From assembly GCF_014905615.1 (NCBI RefSeq), contig NZ_AQGU01000029.1, positions 558,001 through 622,000 on the forward strand: DNA of 64,000 nucleotides, in the 5' to 3' direction. Positions 52,595 to 61,457 of this stretch are shown piece by piece. The stretch comes from Pseudoalteromonas aliena SW19. Its GTDB lineage: Bacteria > Pseudomonadota > Gammaproteobacteria > Enterobacterales > Alteromonadaceae. A model generated the notes under the pieces. The model saw only the letters and a program-made list of their open reading frames with translations, was not told the origin of the DNA and did no database searches. The position numbers were made by a program, and so were the translations under genes. Position 1 is the stretch's first letter. Every line of letters begins with the position of its first letter.

Positions 52595-52891
52595 TATTAA
52601 ATCCTTATTTAAACGTCCCTTGAATGGGGCTTGCATTCTATAGATATGCCAGCTTTAGGGCAATAATACTTCTGATAAATTTAAGAAAAAGTCTATTTTG
52701 TTAAATTTAATGAGGGCGTAGCTTCATTTTAATCCAGTTTTACAGTATCAAATCGAAGATGTTATTCAATCAATAGCTTTGCGATTCAACAAAACTAATT
52801 TTTAGCTTTTAATCCAGTTTAAAGCTAACTGTTGACGCGTTTTTACTGTATAATTTGCGACCCTTGATAATGTGGCCGTAGGTTATACAGC

Positions 52892-54196
52892 ATGAATTTT
52901 AAATCTTTTAGTTTCGCTCCTGAAATCATCCAGGCGTTGGACGAACTTAACTATCACACTCTTACGCCCATTCAGCGCGCAGCAATCCCTGCTGTTCGTA
53001 AAGGTAAAGACGTTTTAGCCAGTGCACAAACTGGTACCGGTAAAACTGCCGCGTTTGCTTTACCTATTATCCAAAAATTAGTTGAGTCTGAACTCAGTAC
53101 TACGAATGCGCCTCATGCATTAGTCCTTGCGCCAACACGTGAGCTTGCAGAACAAATTGCAAATAACTTTAGAGATTTTGCAAAGCATACATCGCTTAAA
53201 GTAGTGAGCTTATTTGGTGGTGTGAGCACTGCCGGCCAAGCAAATTCTTTAAAAGAAGGTGTTGATGTTGTTGTTGCAACACCTGGTCGTTTATTTGACC
53301 ATATTCGTTTAGGTAATTTAAGCCTTGCCAGCGTTAAACACCTTGTTCTTGATGAAGCTGACCGTATGCTTGATATGGGCTTTATTGAAGATATGCAAAA
53401 TGTCATTAAAAGCTGTGCAGAAGAGCGCCAGATTTTACTGTTCTCTGCAACATTCCCAGCAGCAATTAAACAATTTGCATCTAAAGTATTAAAACAAGCC
53501 GAAATAGTTCGCGTCGATCAAACTAACAGTACAGCAAGCACGGTTGAGCATGTTGTTTACCCTGTTGAAGAACGTCGTAAACAAGAGCTACTTTCTGAAT
53601 TAATAGGCAAGAAAAACTGGCAGCAAGTGCTTGTATTCGTAAACATGAAAGAAACAGCTGACGAGCTTGTAAAAGAGCTTAACCTTGATGGTATTCCAGC
53701 TGGCGTTTGTCACGGTGATAAATCTCAAGGTAATCGTCGTCGTGCACTTCGTGAATTTAAAGAAGGTAAAGTGCGCGTATTAGTGGCTACAGAAGTGGCT
53801 GCTCGTGGTATCGATATTGACGGTTTACCGCGCGTAATTAACATTGATTTGCCGTGGCTTGCAGAAGATTACGTACACCGCATTGGCCGTACAGGTCGTG
53901 CAGGTCGTCAAGGGCAAGCTATCTCATTTGTGAGCCGTGAAGAAGAAAACACCTTGTTCGAAATTGAAACGCTAATTGGTCAAAAGATTAAGCGTGTATA
54001 TTTAGAAGGTTACGAAGTGAGTAACCGTGAAGTACTGATTGATAAAATTGGTAAAAAACCAGCGCATTTACGCCGTACACGCGCTAATAAATTATCAGGG
54101 CAGGCAACGGGTGAAGCTCGTGCAGTTAACCGCTCACGTATATCAAGTATTCGTAAAAGCTTAAAAGGCGAAAAACTGTCACTTAAAAAGTCATAG
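52892..54196 (+). CDS. rhlE: DEAD-box ATP-dependent RNA helicase, RhlE-type
   Basis: 434 aa with all superfamily 2 motifs: Q motif (HTLTPIQ), motif I AQTGTGKT (about 46-53), PTRELAEQ, TPGRLFD, DEAD in LVLDEADRMLD (about 152), SAT (about 185), ARGIDIDGL and HRIGRTGRAGR. The basic C-terminal tail after about 370 suits RNA binding. Relatives aid ribosome assembly and mRNA turnover, especially in the cold. A hairpin terminator follows. Confidence 0.9.
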   Translation: MNFKSFSFAPEIIQALDELNYHTLTPIQRAAIPAVRKGKDVLASAQTGTGKTAAFALPIIQKLVESELSTTNAPHALVLAPTRELAEQIANNFRDFAKHTSLKVVSLFGGVSTAGQANSLKEGVDVVVATPGRLFDHIRLGNLSLASVKHLVLDEADRMLDMGFIEDMQNVIKSCAEERQILLFSATFPAAIKQFASKVLKQAEIVRVDQTNSTASTVEHVVYPVEERRKQELLSELIGKKNWQQVLVFVNMKETADELVKELNLDGIPAGVCHGDKSQGNRRRALREFKEGKVRVLVATEVAARGIDIDGLPRVINIDLPWLAEDYVHRIGRTGRAGRQGQAISFVSREEENTLFEIETLIGQKIKRVYLEGYEVSNREVLIDKIGKKPAHLRRTRANKLSGQATGEARAVNRSRISSIRKSLKGEKLSLKKS

Positions 54197-54212
54197 TTAA
54201 CGCCGTTTAGTT

Positions 54213-54243
54213 AAAAAAAACCTGAGTTTACTCAGGTTTTTTT
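54213..54243. terminator. Bidirectional intrinsic terminator
   Basis: AAAAAACCTGAG-TTTA-CTCAGGTTTTTTT, between the helicase gene and the convergent flavoprotein gene. Confidence 0.9.
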
Positions 54244-54326
54244 GTGCCTTGTGAAAACACCTCTCGAAAAATAGTAACACCATTAAGTAATAAAACACTT
54301 GACCAATGGTGTTAACAAAAAGAAGT

Positions 54327-55934
54327 TTAAACGTTTTCTAGCATAGAGAGTGCAACGGCTTCAGCCGCTTTAATACCGTCAATACCTGCTGATAAAATAC
54401 CGCCAGCGTAGCCTGCGCCTTCACCTGCTGGGTAAAGCCCTTTAGTATTAATACTTTGGAATGTTTTATCACGCTTAATGCTAATAGGCGACGAGGTACG
54501 TGTTTCAACGCCGGTTAATAATCCATCGTTAGTTGAAAAACCACGAATTTGTTTATTAAACGCAGGTATTGCTTCGCGAAGTGCATCAATAGCAAATTGT
54601 GGAAGTACTTTACTTAAATCCGTTAATTTAATACCGGGTGTATAAGACGGTTGCACTTCACCTAAATCTGCAGATGATTTGCCTTTTAAAAAATCACCAA
54701 TTAACTGTGCTGGTGCATCGTAGTTACTACCACCAAGCTCATACGCTTGCTCTTCCAGTTTGCGTTGTAAATCTATACCAGCAAGTGGATTGCCTGGGAA
54801 ATCTTGCTCTGGTGATATACCTACCACAATAGCGCTGTTAGCGTTACGCTCACTTCGTGAATATTGGCTCATACCGTTGGTAACAACGCGACCTTTTTCA
54901 GACGTTGCAGCAACTACGGTGCCACCTGGACACATGCAAAAACTATAAACTGTGCGACCATTATCACAATGATGAACAAGTTTATAATCGGCAGAGCCTA
55001 AAATAGGGTTACCCGCGTTTGTACCAAATCGACATTCATCAATCATTGACTGTTTATGCTCAATTCTAAAACCAACTGAAAATGGTTTAGCTTCAACATA
55101 AATGCCTTTTTTGTGGATCATATCAAACGTGTCGCGAGCACTGTGGCCAACAGCTAATACAACATGGCGAGTGTTTAGTTGCTCGCCATTTGAAAGCGTT
55201 AAACCTGTGACTTGCCCGTCGTCTAAATGAATATCGTCAACACGTGTGCTAAAGCGAATTTCACCGCCGAGTTCAATAATGCGTGCGCGCATTTTTTCAA
55301 TCATGGTGACAAGTTTAAATGTACCAATGTGCGGCTTACTCACGTATAAAATTTCATCGGGGGCGCCTGCTTCTACAAATTCAGTAATGACTTTACGGCC
55401 GTAATGTTTTGGATCTTTTACTTGGCTGTATAACTTACCGTCTGAAAACGTACCTGCGCCGCCTTCACCAAATTGTACGTTTGATTCTGTATTGAGTGTA
55501 CGTTTACGCCAAAAGCCGAATGTGTCTTTTGTGCGCTCGCGTACTTCTTTACCGCGCTCTAATATAATGGGTTTAAAGCCCATTTGAGCAAGTAATAAGC
55601 CAGCAAATAAACCACACGGACCAAAACCAATAACCACAGGGCGCTCTGTTATATTTTCGCTGGCTTGGGCTACAAATTTATAGTTTGTGTCTGGCGCTAC
55701 TTTTACATGTTGATCTTTTTCAAATACAGCGAGTAGCTCGGCTTCGTTATCAACTTCTATATCGAGTGTATAAATAAGTAAAATAGCTGATTTTTTACGT
55801 GCATCATAACCACGTTTAAACACATTAAAGCTGTGCAATTGTTCTGGTTGGATTTTTAGTTTATTTACAATGGCTTGGCCTATTGCATTTTCGTCATGAT
55901 CAAGTGGCAGCTTTATTTCGGTTAAACGTATCAT
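54327..55934 (-). CDS. FAD-dependent oxidoreductase of the COG2509 type
   Basis: A 535-aa protein annotated in relatives as an NAD(FAD)-utilising dehydrogenase. It has an N-terminal small domain (1-90), a dinucleotide-binding motif VIGFGPCGLFAGLLLAQMGF (about 98), GEGGAGTFSDGKLYSQ (about 160), AVGHSARDT (about 260) and a C-terminal FAD closure GEGAGYAGGILSAGIDG (about 505). Exact substrate unknown. Monocistronic on the minus strand. Confidence 0.85.
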   Translation of the reverse strand: MIRLTEIKLPLDHDENAIGQAIVNKLKIQPEQLHSFNVFKRGYDARKKSAILLIYTLDIEVDNEAELLAVFEKDQHVKVAPDTNYKFVAQASENITERPVVIGFGPCGLFAGLLLAQMGFKPIILERGKEVRERTKDTFGFWRKRTLNTESNVQFGEGGAGTFSDGKLYSQVKDPKHYGRKVITEFVEAGAPDEILYVSKPHIGTFKLVTMIEKMRARIIELGGEIRFSTRVDDIHLDDGQVTGLTLSNGEQLNTRHVVLAVGHSARDTFDMIHKKGIYVEAKPFSVGFRIEHKQSMIDECRFGTNAGNPILGSADYKLVHHCDNGRTVYSFCMCPGGTVVAATSEKGRVVTNGMSQYSRSERNANSAIVVGISPEQDFPGNPLAGIDLQRKLEEQAYELGGSNYDAPAQLIGDFLKGKSSADLGEVQPSYTPGIKLTDLSKVLPQFAIDALREAIPAFNKQIRGFSTNDGLLTGVETRTSSPISIKRDKTFQSINTKGLYPAGEGAGYAGGILSAGIDGIKAAEAVALSMLENV

Positions 55935-56129
55935 TTATATCTCTTTTAGGTGTCATAGCGGGGATTTATTTACCGCTCACAATAAGGGGATGCAGGGCAC
56001 AACGGGTGTGCAAACATTAGGCGCGCATTTTACGTTAAAATAGGGTGATATGGCACTTATTTATTGTATTTTTGGAGTGGATGGGTATGATCCACAACTG
56101 TTGTTTAAAATCTTAGGTATTAAAATAGT

Positions 56130-56453
56130 ATGGCGTTTGTAGTTACCGAAAATTGTATAAAATGTAAGTACACCGATTGCGTATCAGTGTGCCCAGCAGA
56201 TGCATTTTTCGAAGGCCCTAATTTTTTAGCTATTAGCCCAATTGACTGTATTGATTGCGGTCTGTGCGTACCTGAATGTTCAGCTGATGCTATATACCAA
56301 GAAGATGAATTACCTGAATCCCAAAAAGAGTTTACAGAGCTAAACGCGGAGCTTGCACTAGTATGGCCGCGAATTACACAAGTAAAACCCGCCCCTGATG
56401 ATGCTGATATGTGGAATGGGGTGGCAGATAAACTGAAACTCCTCGACACATAA
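56130..56453 (+). CDS. fdxA: 7Fe (3Fe-4S/4Fe-4S) ferredoxin FdxA
   Basis: A 107-aa electron carrier. The N-terminal cluster motifs are CIKCKYTDCVSVCP and CIDCGLCVPEC, followed by the long C-terminal helix region (KEFTELNAELALVWPRIT) unique to FdxA-type 7Fe ferredoxins. Full length. Redox partner not indicated by context. Confidence 0.92.
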   Translation: MAFVVTENCIKCKYTDCVSVCPADAFFEGPNFLAISPIDCIDCGLCVPECSADAIYQEDELPESQKEFTELNAELALVWPRITQVKPAPDDADMWNGVADKLKLLDT

Positions 56454-56592
56454 CGGGTAAAAATAGTACGCCTTTATTATTAATTAGTTAATATTTTGCA
56501 TTATAATTTTTGCAAGGTATTAACAAATGTACCTGCATAAATTACAATCCAACTTAACAGTTGCTCTTATTGAGTCAGATCAGTTTAAATGG

Positions 56593-58839
56593 ATGTTTAT
56601 GCACTATTTTATAATTATAAAAAAACAACTATCTCTTTTCTTATTAACGCTAGCCTTGTTGACTAGTGCCAACGCTTTTGCCGATAAGCAGCATTTTTCT
56701 CTAGCCCGTATTGACGATAATATTACAGTCGATGGCGTTATGGATGAACCTCAATGGAAAAATGCGACGCACATTCCTCTCATTTACCAAGATGAACCCA
56801 ATGAAAAAGGGGTGCCGCCAGTAAAAACGGACGCTTATATTTATGATGACGGTACTAACTTGTATGTTGCTTATATAGCGCAAGATCCTGATCCAGAACA
56901 AATACGTGCATCTTTACGTGACCGAGATACGCTTTGGCAAGATGACGTAGTCATTCTTGTTATTGACACATTTAATGATGAGCGCACGGGCTACGAGTTT
57001 CATGTCAATCCGCTTGGCGCGCAAGGCGATATCCGCATGACCGATACAGACGGGTGGAGCTCTGATACTTCATGGAATGCTATTTGGGATAGCGCTGGAG
57101 AAATTAATGAGGAAGGCTATGTTGTTGAAATGCGTATTCCTTTTAAGGCACTGCGTTTTCCTGAGAATGAAAAAGAGCTAACATGGGGCTTCTCAGTGAT
57201 GAGAAATTACCAAAGGGATGTGCTATATCAGCTATCAAATATGGGCTTTGATCGCGATGTAAAATGCAGCCTTTGCCAGTTTGATAAAATAACCGGATTT
57301 AAAGAAATTGAGTCAAGTAGCAATGTTCAACTTACACCCACATTAACGACGTTACGCCACGATACTAAATCAAAAGTTCCAGGTGATTGGAATAATGGCG
57401 ATATTGACACCGAAGTGGGTTTAGACCTGCGTTGGGGCTTAACAAAAGATGCCGTTATAAACGCAACCATTAACCCTGATTTTTCACAAGTAGAAACCGA
57501 CTCACTAGAGCTTGATGTTAATACTACATTCTCAGTTTACTATGCTGAAAAGCGACCATTCTTTTTAGATGGCGCATCTTATTTTAAAAGCAACTTATTT
57601 GAGCTTTTATACACGCGTACGATTGCAGAGCCAACAATAGGTGCAAAGTTAACAGGGAAAACAGGCGATCATAGCTATGCACTTATGTTAGCGGATGACG
57701 ACAATAGTAATATTTTGCTTCCAAGTAATCAAAACTCAAGTGTTGCAGCTTTAAATGATAAAACGAATGCTGCCGCAGCAAGGTATCAGTTTGATATGGG
57801 CGAAAACGGCACAATTGGTATTTCAAGTACTCACAGAGAGAGTGATGATTATCATAATACAGTCTTATCGGTAGATGGTAGCTATTGGTTTAATCAGTCA
57901 GACACGTTTATGTATCAGGTTGCTACAGCTGATACGCATAACTCTAATTTTTTAGTTAAAAATTATAGTTTAGCAGAAACGCAATCTGATCAAGCTTACT
58001 CATTAGAACTCACTCGTGATAAACGAGATTATAAATTATTTACATCGTATGAAAATATTGGAGAAGATTACCGAACTGATTTAGGTTACCAAGAGAAAGT
58101 TGACTACGAAAAAATTGTTTTTGGTGGCGGACAGACATGGTACCGAGATGAAAGTGACTTATTGACATCCTGGTCATATGAAGCGGACTGGGATAAAACA
58201 TGGGCGAAAAATGGTGATTTACTTGAAGAAGAGCATGAAGGTTTTTTAAGCTTTAAAGGCCAAAAACAGTCCACTTTTGAAATTGGCTTCGTACACCGCT
58301 ATGAAAATTATAACAATAGTTTCTATAACCAAAATATTGGTTATATTTACACCACTTTTAAACCCAATAAAGATTTAATGGTTTCGTTATACGCTGAGTA
58401 TGCAAGTCGTATTGATTACGCAAATGAACAACTAGGTGATGTACTCAATACGCAAACTCAAGTGGTATGGGATATTAACGATCATTGGCAGCTTGACGTA
58501 AAACATAAATATAGTCAGTTAGATAATCCGCAAAATGAGCGTGTATTTACTGCTAACTTAATTGATTTTAGACTTTATTATAAGTTTAATATGCGTTCAA
58601 TGCTCAAGTTAATTTTACAATTTGAAGATATTGATAAAAATAAAGACGCATATTTTTATCAAGTAAGCAGAACGAATAAGGATTACGGTAGCCAGCTTGT
58701 TTACTCGTATAAAATTAACGCACAAACATTATTTTATTTAGGTTACTCAGACAAAGGTTATCAAGACGATAAACTCAATAGTGTTGAGCGAGATAAGCGT
58801 ACATTTTTCACAAAAGTGAGTTACGCGTGGCAGTTGTAA
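56593..58839 (+). CDS. DUF5916 outer-membrane protein with CBM9-like N-terminal domain
   Basis: About 748 aa. The signal peptide is best placed by a start at 56593 or 56599 (MHYFIIIKKQLSLFLLTLAL); the frame is open to 56527. After cleavage, residues 35-230 resemble a carbohydrate-binding family 9-like domain (DGVMDEPQWKNATHIPL, DLYVAYIAQDPDP-like strand, WQDDVVILVIDTFND). The rest is the DUF5916 beta-barrel, rich in alternating strands (YGAEKRPFFLDGASYFK) and ending in an aromatic, KVSYAWQL. It probably handles sugar or glycan at the surface, but specificity is unknown. Confidence 0.75.
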   Translation: MFMHYFIIIKKQLSLFLLTLALLTSANAFADKQHFSLARIDDNITVDGVMDEPQWKNATHIPLIYQDEPNEKGVPPVKTDAYIYDDGTNLYVAYIAQDPDPEQIRASLRDRDTLWQDDVVILVIDTFNDERTGYEFHVNPLGAQGDIRMTDTDGWSSDTSWNAIWDSAGEINEEGYVVEMRIPFKALRFPENEKELTWGFSVMRNYQRDVLYQLSNMGFDRDVKCSLCQFDKITGFKEIESSSNVQLTPTLTTLRHDTKSKVPGDWNNGDIDTEVGLDLRWGLTKDAVINATINPDFSQVETDSLELDVNTTFSVYYAEKRPFFLDGASYFKSNLFELLYTRTIAEPTIGAKLTGKTGDHSYALMLADDDNSNILLPSNQNSSVAALNDKTNAAAARYQFDMGENGTIGISSTHRESDDYHNTVLSVDGSYWFNQSDTFMYQVATADTHNSNFLVKNYSLAETQSDQAYSLELTRDKRDYKLFTSYENIGEDYRTDLGYQEKVDYEKIVFGGGQTWYRDESDLLTSWSYEADWDKTWAKNGDLLEEEHEGFLSFKGQKQSTFEIGFVHRYENYNNSFYNQNIGYIYTTFKPNKDLMVSLYAEYASRIDYANEQLGDVLNTQTQVVWDINDHWQLDVKHKYSQLDNPQNERVFTANLIDFRLYYKFNMRSMLKLILQFEDIDKNKDAYFYQVSRTNKDYGSQLVYSYKINAQTLFYLGYSDKGYQDDKLNSVERDKRTFFTKVSYAWQL

Positions 58840-58881
58840 TAATGTGTGTGCATTTTGGTGCATAAATTACCGCTAAACATC

Positions 58882-58912
58882 TCGGGGCTTTAAACAATGG
58901 TTTATAGCCCGA
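58882..58912. terminator. Hairpin after the DUF5916 gene
   Basis: TCGGGGCTTTAAAC and GTTTATAGCCCGA pair almost fully around a 4-nt loop. No T-run follows, so its termination strength is uncertain. Confidence 0.45.
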
Positions 58913-59006
58913 ACTTAAAGCATTTAATCAGGCAACAACGCAGCATAAATACCAAACATGCGCTGCCCAAGGGTAATTTACTCTTTTTTGTCTACGTGGA
59001 TGTCAC

Positions 59007-59033
59007 AGGTAGGTACTTCATAGGTAGGTACTT
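59007..59033 (+). repeat. Short tandem duplication
   Basis: AGGTAGGTACTT occurs twice at a 15-bp period within the 58840-59368 gap. Confidence 0.6.
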
Positions 59034-59055
59034 GAGAAAAATTTTAAGTAAAGCC

Positions 59056-59216
59056 TTAAAAATTTGGCTCTACCTCATACTGAAATACTCTTGTTTTTTG
59101 ATCGCGGTTGGGGTGCGCCCTAGCTGCATTTTCTCTCAGAAAGTCAAATGCTCCATTAACTGCATTTAATAATCCTTTCCTATGCTTCCTAATAATCGCT
59201 GTTAATATGTTAATCC
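59056..59216 (-). pseudogene. Weak gene-remnant candidate
   Basis: An open frame on the minus strand, with no start codon, ending in a TAA at 59056. It reads plausibly as protein (RKHRKGLLNAVNGAFDFLR, then ENAARAHPNRDQKTRVF). It is cut upstream by a TAG. No family was recognised; a decayed transposase or phage fragment is possible. Chance is not excluded. Confidence 0.2.
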
Positions 59217-59327
59217 ACTAAACTCCCGTTGTTCTTGCTACTGTCATTGTAGACATTTCAGTTTTTAATATCTTTTCAATACAGCCAGTTAAGAATATTT
59301 TAAGCGTGGTTACTATTTAAACGACAT

Positions 59328-59355
59328 AAAAAAAGCCTCATAAAGAGGCTTTTTT
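59328..59355. terminator. Intrinsic terminator downstream of the TorF-like porin
   Basis: AAAAAAGCCTC-ATAAA-GAGGCTTTTTT, just after the porin stop on the minus strand. Confidence 0.85.
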
Positions 59356-59368
59356 AGTGATTTTTGAG

Positions 59369-60076
59369 TTACAAATCAAATGTGCGTGAAATTGCTAAAA
59401 CAATACGCTCATCTGCATAATCGTAATCTAAGCTTGTGTTTTCAGCAGCTACTTCAATACTAAATCCTTCATAGCTTGTTTGATAAGCTAGGCGATAATG
59501 GTTGTAAGATTTCTTCTGCTTTGCAGCATCCCACATGAATTTATCGCCATCAAGTGAGTTTGAAATATCAAAACTAGCACGTATTGCATGATTTGGCGCT
59601 ATTTCAAACGTGTGCGCAATCATAGAAATTACATGGCCTGTATCGTAACCAAAGTAATCCCAGCTGTACCAAAAGTTAAGTTCTGTTTGGCCATACTCAC
59701 TGGCATAACCAAATTTAGTATAAGCCTCAGCGTAGTTACCGTCACTGTTATTACCTTGGTAAGTGTAATAAGCAATACCGTAGTCAACACTAAATTGCTC
59801 ATTAAGTTGCACGTACTTGCCTACGTAAGCATCAAGCTCGAAATCAGTATCATCACCAAAATCTACATTTGAAGCCCATACACCAGCGTAGACGCCGCTA
59901 TCAAAAGCATAATCTAAGCTACCTTGAATCGCTGGATCATTGTCTGTTTGTGTTACACCATTAAAGGTGTAGTCAGACGCTGCTGTGATTGTTGTTGACC
60001 AATCAGCTGCTGCAGTTGTTGATAAAAGTGCAAATGGCACTGCTACTACAAGTTGTTTTAGTTTGTTATTCATCAT
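59369..60076 (-). CDS. TorF family putative porin
   Basis: A 235-aa outer-membrane protein with signal peptide (LVVAVPFALLSTTAAADWS). Its TITAASDYTFNGVTQTDNDP start and short beta strands ending in VLAISRTFDL (C-terminal aromatic) fit the gcw_chp/TorF family of small porins. It lies six bases downstream of the BCCT-like gene, so it is the last gene of the choline cluster and may let choline or betaine cross the outer membrane (inference from position). Confidence 0.8.
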   Translation of the reverse strand: MMNNKLKQLVVAVPFALLSTTAAADWSTTITAASDYTFNGVTQTDNDPAIQGSLDYAFDSGVYAGVWASNVDFGDDTDFELDAYVGKYVQLNEQFSVDYGIAYYTYQGNNSDGNYAEAYTKFGYASEYGQTELNFWYSWDYFGYDTGHVISMIAHTFEIAPNHAIRASFDISNSLDGDKFMWDAAKQKKSYNHYRLAYQTSYEGFSIEVAAENTSLDYDYADERIVLAISRTFDL

Positions 60077-60082
60077 TAATCC

Positions 60083-61300
60083 CTAGTGTACTGTGTCTAT
60101 TTTTGTGTAATCTATTTTGTTTGCTTTTGGTGAACTGTCTATATCTGTTACTGTTTTGAATTTACTGTACCCAATAAATGCAGCGCAGATAAAGAATAAA
60201 CCTATAACGAGTGCACCGACCCATTGAATTTGTAGAAATTCTAATTTAAACAATAGTGTAAGTAACGACAAAGCGACAACATTTCCAAGTATATATTTCA
60301 TTTTACCAAAACGTTTCACGGTAAAGTTTAGGTTATCCGTATATAAACGCACTAACGAATCGAGTGAGTTAATAACAAATACGATACCTACAAATACCAT
60401 GGCAAAGTTTTTGATTCCTTGAGTCGGAATACCTGCTTCGTGGTAGTGATAAAGTACGCTAAACCAAATTGCGATTGGAATAGAAGGGAAAATTAACATC
60501 GCCCCTAATACTTGGTAGGTTTTAAGCCCGCCTACAAAGCGTGATGTAAATTGACCAATCATTATGCTCCACGCAAACCACCAGAATAGATAGAATTCAT
60601 GGTAATCATTTAGCGGTAACACAAATTGATTGATATTAGCAAAGTAAGTACCAATTGAGCCTAAGTTATTTGTAAATGCAGACATTTCGCTGTCGCCAAC
60701 TACAAATGCGCCAACCCACATAAAACCAATGAGTGCTAAGAATAACCAAGTGGTAGCAATACTTAAAATACGCACATATTTAATGTCGGTACTTGAATAC
60801 ACTGCAAAACATATTGCTGCAAATACAATAAAGTAAAACTCAGTGACTACGCTGGTGCCATCACCTAACTCAGGTAAGTACCAAGGTAGATTGGTCAATA
60901 ATAAATAAGCGGTAAATGCACACGTACCAATAATTACAACATTATTGATAAATTTAACCCAAGGAATTTCGAAAAATTTAACTTTAGGTTCTATTACACA
61001 GAAATAAAAGCACGTAAGAAAGTAAAATCCCCAGATCAAGAATCCCCAATAGCCAAATTCTATAGCAAGCGGGTTTGCAAACGCGTATTCTGGGCTTGCT
61101 TTTATGTCTGCATAACCTGCAAACTCAGTTAAAGGAAACATAATAAGGCCAACATCAAGGCCAGAAGTAAATAGTATTGCTATAAATGTGAAGGTTCTTA
61201 CTGGTGTTACACCTACTACGCGAACATTACCCCATTTAATTAAAATAGTGATAATGGCAAGTAAGGTAAAAATGATGCCTGCATTAAGCCAAATAGTCAT
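60083..61300 (-). CDS. Short, divergent BCCT-family (betaine/choline/carnitine) transporter
   Basis: A 405-aa inner-membrane protein with about ten to eleven helices. YLFWWFAWSIMIGQFTSRFVGG matches the Trp-rich central segment of BCCT carriers that forms the quaternary-amine site. BCCT proteins normally have 500-680 aa and 12 helices; this one is much shorter, yet begins with GGAGGG and a good ATG and ends in a hydrophilic tail, so it appears complete. In the choline cluster it probably imports choline or betaine. Confidence 0.65.
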   Translation of the reverse strand: MTIWLNAGIIFTLLAIITILIKWGNVRVVGVTPVRTFTFIAILFTSGLDVGLIMFPLTEFAGYADIKASPEYAFANPLAIEFGYWGFLIWGFYFLTCFYFCVIEPKVKFFEIPWVKFINNVVIIGTCAFTAYLLLTNLPWYLPELGDGTSVVTEFYFIVFAAICFAVYSSTDIKYVRILSIATTWLFLALIGFMWVGAFVVGDSEMSAFTNNLGSIGTYFANINQFVLPLNDYHEFYLFWWFAWSIMIGQFTSRFVGGLKTYQVLGAMLIFPSIPIAIWFSVLYHYHEAGIPTQGIKNFAMVFVGIVFVINSLDSLVRLYTDNLNFTVKRFGKMKYILGNVVALSLLTLLFKLEFLQIQWVGALVIGLFFICAAFIGYSKFKTVTDIDSSPKANKIDYTKIDTVH

Positions 61301-61415
61301 TGTTACCCTCCAAAGATGAATAAAAATAATTCATAAGCACTCCGTATTTTATTGTTTTGTTCTTGCATAAACACAACGTAACCTATTTACATCGTGTGCC
61401 ACTGCAAGGCATGCA

Positions 61416-61443
61416 TTGATTTAGCCCGACGAGGCTAAATCAA
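61416..61443. repeat. Hairpin between betA and the BCCT-like gene
   Basis: TTGATTTAGCC and GGCTAAATCAA form an 11-bp perfect stem with a 6-nt loop and no T-run. It could set relative mRNA levels of the two genes. Confidence 0.5.
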
Positions 61444-61457
61444 GCACATGGCTAAAG

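Noticed and set aside
56120..56449. 109-aa ORF antisense to fdxA
   Set aside because: fdxA has complete cluster motifs on the other strand.
58897..59169. 90-aa plus-strand ORF after the DUF5916 gene
   Set aside because: Starts inside a hairpin, crosses a tandem duplication, and has no coherent domain; composition looks non-coding.
61416..61443. Terminator between betA and the BCCT-like gene
   Set aside because: Good stem but no T-run on the transcribed strand; listed as a hairpin only.
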